A DNA stretch of 21,462 nucleotides from an uncultured Prevotellaceae bacterium (GTDB lineage: Bacteria; Bacteroidota; Bacteroidia; Bacteroidales; Muribaculaceae), in NCBI GenBank assembly GCA_937916085.1, contig CALGGO010000011.1:1-21462 (forward strand). Direction: 5' to 3'. A model generated the notes under the pieces. The model saw nothing but the letters and a program-made list of their open reading frames with translations, searched no databases and had not been told where the DNA came from. Positions 13,621 through 19,009 of the stretch are shown here, in pieces. The number at the start of each line of letters is the position of its first letter. Positions within the stretch are counted from its first letter, which is position 1. The position numbers and the translations under genes are program-made.

Positions 13621-14538
13621 ATGGCACAGCCCAATATCGACATTCTCAAGAAACGGTTTGACGCCTATCTGCGCATCGAGAAAGGCCTATCGCAAAACAC
13701 CGCCGCAAGCTACTGCCGCGATGTGGAGCACCTGTTGCAGTATGCCAGCGACAACGGCAAGGGTGTCAACGACATCACGCGGCACGACCTGGAGCTCTTT
13801 CTTGGCACGCTCCACGACCTGGGCATCTCGCCACGCTCGCAGGCACGCGTCATTTCGGGCATCAAGAGCTTCTACAAATTCCTCAAGATGGAAGGCGTCA
13901 TCGACGTCAACCCCACCCTGCTGCTCCCCGCGCCGCGCATCGGGCGACACCTGCCCGAGGTGCTCACCCTCAGCGAGATCGACAGCATGATATCGAGCAT
14001 CGACCTCTCCAAGCCGCAAGGCCAGCGCAACCGAGCCATCATCGAGGTGCTATATGGCTGCGGACTGCGCGTCTCGGAGCTGGTAGAGCTGCGCATGTCG
14101 CAAATCTTTGAGCAAGAGGAATATATCACCGTCATCGGCAAAGGCGACAAGCAGCGGCTAGTACCCATCTCGCAAGAGGCACTGGAGCAGATAAACCTCT
14201 ATGTGGAGCAAACCCGCAGCAACCAGGTGGCGAAACGCGGCTGCGAGGACATCCTCTTCCTCAACCGACGTGGCGGACGCCTCACGCGCGTGATGATTTT
14301 CTACATCATCAAGGAGCTGTGTCAGCTGGCGGGCATCCGCAAGACGGTGAGCCCTCACACCCTGCGCCACTCCTTCGCCACTCACCTGCTAGAGGGCGGC
14401 GCCAACCTGCGTGCCATTCAGCAGATGCTCGGCCACGAGAGCATCGAGACCACCGAAATATACGTACACATCGACCGCTCCACCCTGCGACAAGAAATCC
14501 TCACCCACCATCCCCGAAATCAAATGCACAACTCATAA
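13621..14538 (+). CDS. xerD: Tyrosine recombinase XerD
   Basis: This 305-residue protein is a XerC/XerD-type recombinase that resolves chromosome dimers at dif with a partner and FtsK. The N-terminal SAM-like DNA-binding domain spans about 8-90 ('FDAYLRIEKGLSQNTAASYCRD'). The catalytic set is complete: Arg150 in 'YGCGLRVSEL', Lys174 in 'VIGKGDK', His246 and Arg249 in 'SPHTLRHSFATHL', His272 in 'MLGHESI' and nucleophile Tyr281 in 'TEIYVHID'. 'LEGGANLRAIQQMLGH' favours XerD over XerC. The tail NQMHNS after HHPR is encoded by repeat sequence continuing into the downstream array, so repeats seem to have rewritten the gene's end. ATG 13621 leaves only 12 bases after the secG terminator. Confidence 0.9.
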   Translation: MAQPNIDILKKRFDAYLRIEKGLSQNTAASYCRDVEHLLQYASDNGKGVNDITRHDLELFLGTLHDLGISPRSQARVISGIKSFYKFLKMEGVIDVNPTLLLPAPRIGRHLPEVLTLSEIDSMISSIDLSKPQGQRNRAIIEVLYGCGLRVSELVELRMSQIFEQEEYITVIGKGDKQRLVPISQEALEQINLYVEQTRSNQVAKRGCEDILFLNRRGGRLTRVMIFYIIKELCQLAGIRKTVSPHTLRHSFATHLLEGGANLRAIQQMLGHESIETTEIYVHIDRSTLRQEILTHHPRNQMHNS

Positions 14539-14649
14539 TGCACAATGCAGAATGCGGAATGCAGAATCTAGAATCTAGAATCTCTAGAACTTCTAGAACA
14601 TCTAGAATATCTATAAAAATTTAGTAAAACACTCTGAACTATGAACTAT
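14536..14649 (+). repeat. Two-part array joining the xerD stop to the rluD-like start
   Basis: The xerD stop TAA is the start of TAATGCA (14536). CAATGCA, GAATGCG and GAATGCA follow, then GAATCTA twice, GAATCTCTA, GAACTTCTA, GAACATCTA and GAATATCTA to 14613. After 22 AT-rich bases, two GAACTAT heptads (14636-14642 and 14643-14649) contain the next gene's ATG (14641-14643). Repeat-like words also precede the stop (AAATGCA, CAACTCA). Confidence 0.93.
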
Positions 14650-15549
14650 AAAAACTCTCCTCGCCGGGGGCCTGCTACTGATAATGTGGCGAAGCTCACC
14701 ATCAAAGAAGACGGCACATTGCTCGCCGCTGCCGCTGCGCTGCTGCCCGACCACAAACCCACCAAACTCAAGTCAATGCTGCGTCACAACCAGCTGGCAA
14801 TCAACGGCGTGCCATCTACACAGTTTGACCATCCCGTGAGCGCTGGCGACCAGCTGTGGGTAAACTTCGACCGTTCCTTCCAGGTCTTCAGCCATCCGCG
14901 CGTGAAGCTCGTCTTTGAGGACAACGACATCATCGTCGTTGACAAAGGCTATGGCGTGCTATCTACCGCTGCCGGCAAGCCCAGCGACGACACCGTGTAT
15001 AATATAGTGAAGAAGTATGCACGAGGCTTTAGCGACAAGGCCAGCGTCTATGTCGTGCACCGCCTCGACCGCGACACCTCGGGGCTGATGCTCCTCACTC
15101 GCACCAAGCAGGCGCGCGACAAGCTCATCAGCAACTGGAACAACATGGTCATCGAGCGCAAGTACATCGCCGTCGTCGAGGGCAAGGTGGAGCAGAAAGA
15201 GGGTATCGTCAAGAGTTTACTCGCCGAGAACCCCGACACCTACGAGATGTATTCCACCGACGACAAGAAGCTCGGACGCCTGGCAGTGACACGCTACCGT
15301 GTAGTAAAGCAGGGACGCCGCTTTGCAATGGTGGAGCTCGAGATAAAGACTGGGCGCAAGAACCAAATAAGGGTTCACATGCACGACCTGGGCAACCCCG
15401 TGAGCGGAGACCGCAAGTATGGCGGCAAGCCCAGCCCCATCAATCGCATCGCCCTCCACGCCACCACCCTCACCATCGTTCACCCCATCACAGGAAAAGC
15501 GGTGACCTTCACCTCCCCTGTCCCCGACAATTTCAACACGCTGCTATGA
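14641..15549 (+). CDS. RluA-family rRNA/tRNA pseudouridine synthase
   Basis: The 302-residue protein is an RluA/RluD-type synthase that turns uridine into pseudouridine in structured RNA. An S4-like RNA-binding segment lies near residues 42-80 ('TKLKSMLRHNQLAINGVPST'). The catalytic motif is HRLDRDTSG (140-148) with Asp143 as nucleophile. 'FEDNDIIVVDKGYGVLST' (92-109), 'ARDKLISNWN' and 'KTGRKNQIRVHMHDLGNPVSGDRKYGG' (written in family order near the C-terminus) complete the fold. The target base cannot be told from the sequence; S4-bearing members include RluD (23S rRNA helix 69). The first residues MNYKN come from GAACTAT repeat sequence. No other Met precedes the S4 segment. Confidence 0.88.
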   Translation: MNYKNSPRRGPATDNVAKLTIKEDGTLLAAAAALLPDHKPTKLKSMLRHNQLAINGVPSTQFDHPVSAGDQLWVNFDRSFQVFSHPRVKLVFEDNDIIVVDKGYGVLSTAAGKPSDDTVYNIVKKYARGFSDKASVYVVHRLDRDTSGLMLLTRTKQARDKLISNWNNMVIERKYIAVVEGKVEQKEGIVKSLLAENPDTYEMYSTDDKKLGRLAVTRYRVVKQGRRFAMVELEIKTGRKNQIRVHMHDLGNPVSGDRKYGGKPSPINRIALHATTLTIVHPITGKAVTFTSPVPDNFNTLL

Positions 15550-15580
15550 TAGCAAAGCGATTGAGATTCTGGGGGGGAGT

Positions 15581-15612
15581 GGTCGAGCGGTCGATTTTTC
15601 GAGCGGTCGTGT
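15581..15612 (+). repeat. Four octamers with TCG every 8 bases
   Basis: GGTCGAGC, GGTCGATT, TTTCGAGC and GGTCGTGT follow one another in exact 8-bp phase 31 bases after the pseudouridine synthase stop. The pattern (TCGA at positions 3-6 of each unit) is the same grammar as the 14-unit array at 18011-18122. Confidence 0.75.
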
Positions 15613-15684
15613 GTTCTAGTAATAGATTTTTAGATTAAATTAATAACGACTTGGTGATTTTTTTTCATTTTTCTTGCATTTTTG

Positions 15685-15716
15685 TTTGTTAGTTTGATTT
15701 TTTTTTCCTTAATTTG
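15685..15716 (+). promoter_or_regulatory. Promoter of the first secreted paralog (TTTG-N20-TTAATTTG)
   Basis: TTTG (15685-15688), 20 bases, then TTAATTTG (15709-15716). The -7 box differs from TAnnTTTG at the second base, but the downstream paralog has the same arrangement at 16986-17017 (TTTG-N20-TTATTTTG), which supports both. Confidence 0.6.
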
Positions 15717-15727
15717 CACAATCTTTC

Positions 15728-15778
15728 TAGTGAAGCGCAGTTTTTGCGCACACTAATTTACGACTGAATGACGTGACT
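15728..15778 (+). promoter_or_regulatory. Structured 5' leader with a 16-base box, copy 1
   Basis: A hairpin, TAGTG-aa-GCGCA / TGCGC-a-CACTA (15728-15755), lies 11 bases after the -7 box. It is followed by ACTGAATGACGTGACT (15763-15778), which recurs unchanged at 17075-17090. In both copies the box ends exactly 43 bases before the ATG. This looks like a shared leader for mRNA stability or translation control; the role is inference. Confidence 0.55.
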
Positions 15779-15821
15779 AATAAATAATAATTAAACATTT
15801 AACCTAAAAATCATTTTTAAA

Positions 15822-16625
15822 ATGAAGAAAATTTTCACTCTTTTTGCAGCTGCTATGTTAGGCCTCTGCGCTTTTGCTCAGATGCCCGAAACTTGCCCTT
15901 CGGAGCTTAGCCTCAAGTTGCTCGACGGTTCTCAAGACAACCTTGTAAAAGTTGAACTTATGCTGACAAACTCAAGCATGAACCTCAACGGCTTCAATGT
16001 TGAGATTGAGAGAAACAATGAGACTGTTCTTTTCAGAAAATCAGGCGGTGAGTACTTCAGCGCTGCTGGTTATGGCAACGTAATCCTCCAAAGATGGGAG
16101 ACCACTATGGGTGAGGATGAAGACACTGGCGATGAGATTGAGATTCCTGTAACTGATGACATGCGCGAAAACAAGTTGTACCAAATGTGCGACGTCAAGA
16201 ACAACGTGAAAGACAATGGCAACTTGGTTATGATTGAGCTTCTCTCTACTCTCGACTGCCGTTTCTTCCCAGTTCTTGGGCAGCCCACAGCTATCGGCGT
16301 GTTCTACATGAACTTCAGAAACGCTGCTAAGGACGGTGATCTTCCCGAGTGCACACTTTACGCTCCAACAGAGCCCAGCCGCTACTCGTTCTCTTACACC
16401 GGTGGTGTTGAGGGTACCCGCGCATGGACTCCCGATAGTCCTATTGAGTACACTCTCGTTAAGAATGCTGACGGCACAGTTTCTGAGAAGGTTGAGACCG
16501 CTATCAATAGCGTAATCACCGACAAGGCTGTTGACAACCGCATCTTCGACCTCCAGGGCCGCGAGCTCCAGAGCGTTCCCGAGCACGGAATCTACATCCA
16601 GAACGGCAAGAAGTATGTTAAGTAA
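15822..16625 (+). CDS. Secreted protein with short C-terminal sorting-like tail, paralog 1
   Basis: The 267-residue protein has a signal peptide, MKKIFTLFAAAMLGLCAFA, cleaved before QMPETCP. The body is beta-rich. 'VKVELMLTNSSMNLNGFNVE' and 'IGVFYMNFRNAA' are reminiscent of cohesin-like sandwich folds, a low-confidence guess. An acidic stretch, GEDEDTGDEIEIPVTDD, sits near 101. The tail 'NRIFDLQGRELQSVPEHGIY...GKKYVK' is the short C-terminal motif of many exported Prevotella/Muribaculaceae proteins, resembling a trimmed type IX secretion sorting domain. The paralog at 17134 shares residues 86-113 and 237-267 at complete nucleotide identity. Codons are GCT/CTT-rich, as in secG, which suggests high expression. 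A strong terminator follows. Confidence 0.7.
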   Translation: MKKIFTLFAAAMLGLCAFAQMPETCPSELSLKLLDGSQDNLVKVELMLTNSSMNLNGFNVEIERNNETVLFRKSGGEYFSAAGYGNVILQRWETTMGEDEDTGDEIEIPVTDDMRENKLYQMCDVKNNVKDNGNLVMIELLSTLDCRFFPVLGQPTAIGVFYMNFRNAAKDGDLPECTLYAPTEPSRYSFSYTGGVEGTRAWTPDSPIEYTLVKNADGTVSEKVETAINSVITDKAVDNRIFDLQGRELQSVPEHGIYIQNGKKYVK

Positions 16626-16652
16626 TCATTCTTAACTGCTGCAACGCAAAGA

Positions 16653-16679
16653 AACCACCCGCAACCCGGGTGGTTTTTT
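16653..16679 (+). terminator. Intrinsic terminator of paralog 1
   Basis: AACCACCCG (16653-16661) pairs with CGGGTGGTT (16667-16675) around CAACC, ending in six T residues. It is identical to the terminator at 17938-17965. Confidence 0.93.
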
Positions 16680-16712
16680 GTTTCTCAATTACTCCCCACA
16701 CAACTTTTTTCA

Positions 16713-16839
16713 TTCAAAAAGTCGCGAACTGAGTTCGTCAAAAAGCCTGCTTACGCAGGATATTTATTAACCATCTAGGATCATTAAATCATTCCGAGCT
16801 TGCGAGGCTTTTTGACACCGAGAGGTGCAGCTTTTTGAA
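16713..16839. repeat. Nested inverted repeats between the two paralogs
   Basis: The outer arms TTCAAAAAG (16713-16721) and CTTTTTGAA (16831-16839) enclose inner 12-bp perfect arms, GTCAAAAAGCCT (16737-16748) and AGGCTTTTTGAC (16805-16816). A small hairpin, CCTGC-TTAC-GCAGG (16746-16759), overlaps the inner left arm. The 127-base unit has no long reading frame. It could be a small non-autonomous mobile element, a remnant of one, or a structured RNA. Confidence 0.55.
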
Positions 16840-16885
16840 CACATTGAGACCTCATGGCAGAACAACGATTCTATTTCAACCTTAA

Positions 16886-16947
16886 AAACAACTAATCAGT
16901 TATGCTAGTTGTTTAGATGTTGTTACTGTTGTTTGATATACCGTGGG
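16886..16947. repeat. GTTGTTT-rich palindromic spacer
   Basis: AAACAACTA (16886-16894) and TAGTTGTTT (16906-16914) form a 9-bp stem with an 11-base loop. The sequence continues with further GTTGTT words and ends TTGTTTGATATACC. The same wording (GTTGTTTA repeats ending TTGTTTAATATAAC) makes up the right half of the palindrome at 18863-18979. The rest of the 508-base gap is AT-rich and holds the next promoter and leader. Confidence 0.5.
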
Positions 16948-16985
16948 AAAAAAAATCATTTTTTTCGTGTTTTTTTCTAAAAATG

Positions 16986-17017
16986 TTTGGTTGTTCAAAA
17001 AACTTTTACTTATTTTG
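16986..17017 (+). promoter_or_regulatory. Promoter of the second secreted paralog (TTTG-N20-TTATTTTG)
   Basis: TTTG (16986-16989), 20 bases, then TTATTTTG (17010-17017), the same geometry as the promoter at 15685-15716. Confidence 0.6.
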
Positions 17018-17032
17018 CATTGAATTCTAGGC

Positions 17033-17090
17033 GAAGCTCATTACGAGAGCTTCAAATAGGACAATTTATCATCTACTGAATGACGTGACT
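17033..17090 (+). promoter_or_regulatory. Structured 5' leader with a 16-base box, copy 2
   Basis: GAAGCTC (17033-17039) and GAGCTTC (17047-17053) form a 7-bp hairpin. It differs in sequence from the copy 1 hairpin but sits at a similar distance after the -7 box. ACTGAATGACGTGACT (17075-17090) follows, identical to copy 1 and again 43 bases before the ATG. Confidence 0.6.
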
Positions 17091-17133
17091 TATAAATAAT
17101 TATTAAATTTTTAACATTAAAAATCGATTTAAC

Positions 17134-17910
17134 ATGAAGAAAATTTTTACTCTTTTTGCAGCTGCTTTGGTAGGTTTCTGCGCTTTTGCTCAAGAATGCC
17201 CATCGCAACTTCAATTCGCTTTGCTTAACGCAAGTGCTGTTAACAAAGTTGAGATTGAACTTCAGCTCACCAATTCAAGCTTGAACCTCAACGGCTTCAA
17301 CATGCAGGTTGAAAAAGCCGAGGGTAGCGAGAGCTTGGTTTTCAGAAAATCAAACGGTGAGTATTTCCAAGTTACTGGTTATGGTAACGTAATCCTCCAA
17401 AGATGGGAGACCACTATGGGTGAGGATGAAGACACTGGCGATGAGATTGAGATTCCTGTAACTGATGAGATGCGTGAGGACAAATTGTCTAGCAAGTTAG
17501 ACAACAAGAGCGCCATCAACCCTAATGGTCAGTTAGTTATTGTACAGATTCTCTCTACTCTCGACTGCCGTTTCTACCCAGTTCTTGACACTCCAACTGG
17601 CATTGGCAAGTTCTTCCTCAACATGAGCAATTGCGAGGATGGAGATTACAGAATCTTCACTCCATACACCGCTCAAGGTTTGTCGTTCTCTTACACCGGT
17701 GGTCCAGAGCCCAAGGATTCTTGGCAAGCTGACGCTCCTATTGATATAACTCTCAATAAGAACGGTAATGAGATTACAGTAACTGGCATCAGCACTATCG
17801 CTGTTGATAAGCCCGTTGACAACCGCATCTTCGACCTCCAGGGCCGCGAGCTCCAGAGCGTTCCCGAGCACGGAATCTACATCCAGAACGGCAAGAAGTA
17901 TGTTAAGTAA
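17134..17910 (+). CDS. Secreted protein with short C-terminal sorting-like tail, paralog 2
   Basis: The 258-residue protein has the same plan as its upstream neighbour: signal peptide MKKIFTLFAAALVGFCAFA, cleavage before QECPSQL, a beta-rich body ('VEIELQLTNSSLNLNGFNMQ'), the acidic GEDEDTGDEIEIPVTDE and the tail 'NRIFDLQGRELQ...GKKYVK'. Two segments are identical to paralog 1 at the DNA level (17386-17468, 83 bases; 17815-17964, 150 bases including stop and terminator), while the rest of the gene differs widely even at synonymous sites. Codons are GCT/CTT-rich. It has its own promoter and terminator, so the two genes are separate units. No enzyme motif is seen; surface, matrix or binding roles are all open. 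Confidence 0.7.
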   Translation: MKKIFTLFAAALVGFCAFAQECPSQLQFALLNASAVNKVEIELQLTNSSLNLNGFNMQVEKAEGSESLVFRKSNGEYFQVTGYGNVILQRWETTMGEDEDTGDEIEIPVTDEMREDKLSSKLDNKSAINPNGQLVIVQILSTLDCRFYPVLDTPTGIGKFFLNMSNCEDGDYRIFTPYTAQGLSFSYTGGPEPKDSWQADAPIDITLNKNGNEITVTGISTIAVDKPVDNRIFDLQGRELQSVPEHGIYIQNGKKYVK

Positions 17911-17937
17911 TCATTCTTAACTGCTGCAACGCAAAGA

Positions 17938-17965
17938 AACCACCCGCAACCCGGGTGGTTTTTTT
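17938..17965 (+). terminator. Intrinsic terminator of paralog 2
   Basis: The stem AACCACCCG/CGGGTGGTT with loop CAACC is followed by seven T residues, a copy of the terminator at 16653-16679. Confidence 0.93.
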
Positions 17966-18010
17966 ATTGTGGCTGTGGCATTACTTCAAGAACTTGCCAG
18001 CATGCCCTTT

Positions 18011-18122
18011 CTCGACAACTCGAGCACTCGAGCAATCGAGGAATCAATCAATCAATCAATCGAGCACTCGATCAATCGAGCACTCGAATGCTCGAAAAAT
18101 CGAAAAATCGAAAGCTCGAAAT
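18011..18122. repeat. Array of 14 octamers, [AC]TCGANNN
   Basis: Fourteen consecutive 8-bp units run in exact phase from CTCGACAA (18011) to CTCGAAAT (18115-18122). Twelve carry TCGA at positions 2-5; the two exceptions are both ATCAATCA. It fills the gap between the convergent paralog 2 and aat genes. Confidence 0.95.
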
Positions 18123-18131
18123 TATGAATTG

Positions 18132-18152
18132 TGCATTCTGCATTCTGCATTA
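18132..18152 (-). repeat. GAATGCA heptads beginning in the aat stop codon
   Basis: On the minus strand the aat stop TAA (18152-18150) opens TAATGCA, followed by two GAATGCA heptads. CAATTCATAAT follows, close to the CAACTCATAAT at the xerD end. It then gives way to the octamer array. Confidence 0.85.
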
Positions 18153-18848
18153 ATAAAGAATCGGTGTCTCCCTCCAAGTGTGATAGGCGTCATTGCCGTG
18201 GAGGGCGGTGATATATTCCTTATAGCTGATGAAGCGTGCGCCCAGGCTCTTGAGATGAGGAGTGTGAATCTGGCAGTCGATGAGCGAGCCGCCATGCTCC
18301 TGCATCTGCCGCGCAAGGGCAATGAGTGCCAGTTTGCTCGTGTTAGGCTCTCGCGAGAACATGCTCTCGCCCACAAAGCCAGTGCCACTCGTCATGCCAT
18401 AGAGACCGCCCACAAGCTCGCTGCCACGCCACACCTCCACACTTCGTGCCCGCCCCAGCTCGTGAAGCTTGGTATAGGCCTCGATGATGTCGTCGCCGAG
18501 CCACGCCCCCACCTCGTTGATGCGGTTATCTACTGTGCTGCACGCCCTTATCACTTGGTCGAAAGCGGTGTTGAAAGTCACACGATAAAGGCGCTTGTTC
18601 ATCAGGGTGCGCATCGAGTGACTCACATGCACCTCGGCAGGAAAGATGACGAAACGCTCACGAGGGCAATACCACTGAATGTCCTTATATTTAAAGGCAT
18701 ACCAGGGGAAGAAGCCGTAGTCGTAGGCAAGCATCAGCCGCTCCACGCTGAGGTCTCCCCCAACGGCCACCAAGCCGTCGCTGCCGTCAAGCGCCGGCAA
18801 CTCAGGATGCGGAAAAGCCAATATTTCATCATCAAGTTCAAAAACCAT
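18150..18848 (-). CDS. aat: Leucyl/phenylalanyl-tRNA--protein transferase
   Basis: The 232-residue protein is Aat, which moves Leu or Phe from its tRNA onto proteins with N-terminal Lys or Arg and so marks them for ClpS-ClpA-ClpP. Family motifs are all present: GLVAVGGDL (25-33), FFPWY (46-50), CPRERFV (61-67), AYTKLHELG (124-132), SVEVW (136-140), LVGGLYG (145-151), GESMFSR (160-166), DCQ (191-193) and HLKSLGA (198-204). The length is normal. It lies 161 bases downstream of clpA on the same strand, a fitting partner. A 117-base palindromic element fills most of the space between them, and no promoter of the TAnnTTTG type is evident. A large open frame on the opposite strand here is only its shadow. 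Confidence 0.95.
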   Translation of the reverse strand: MVFELDDEILAFPHPELPALDGSDGLVAVGGDLSVERLMLAYDYGFFPWYAFKYKDIQWYCPRERFVIFPAEVHVSHSMRTLMNKRLYRVTFNTAFDQVIRACSTVDNRINEVGAWLGDDIIEAYTKLHELGRARSVEVWRGSELVGGLYGMTSGTGFVGESMFSREPNTSKLALIALARQMQEHGGSLIDCQIHTPHLKSLGARFISYKEYITALHGNDAYHTWRETPILY

Positions 18849-18862
18849 AACTTATACTTCAG

Positions 18863-18979
18863 TCTGTTATATTAAACAACTACCACAACCAATAAACAAC
18901 AATCACAACATAAAATTTAAATACTAAATATCTGTTGTTTAAGTTGTTGCCTTGTTGTTAAGGTTGTTTAATATAACAG
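18863..18979. repeat. 117-base AT-rich palindrome between clpA and aat
   Basis: CTGTTATATTAAACAAC (18863-18879) and GTTGTTTAATATAACAG (18963-18979) are perfect 17-bp inverted ends. The interior continues as an imperfect inverted repeat, AACAAC words on the left answered by GTTGTT words on the right at about 10-base spacing, so almost the whole unit can fold into one long hairpin. It has no coding frame. A miniature mobile element or a transcript processing/termination structure are both possible. Related GTTGTTT sequence lies at 16906-16947. Confidence 0.75.
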
Positions 18980-19009
18980 CGTTAAGACCATGTCAATGCC
19001 GTGTTAATG

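Noticed and set aside
13621..14538. Phage or island integrase
   Set aside because: The full-length XerD pattern and household neighbours (secG, pseudouridine synthase) argue for the chromosomal dimer-resolution recombinase.
17955..18875. 306-codon plus-strand frame
   Set aside because: It is the shadow of aat plus the octamer array; all Aat motifs are on the minus strand.
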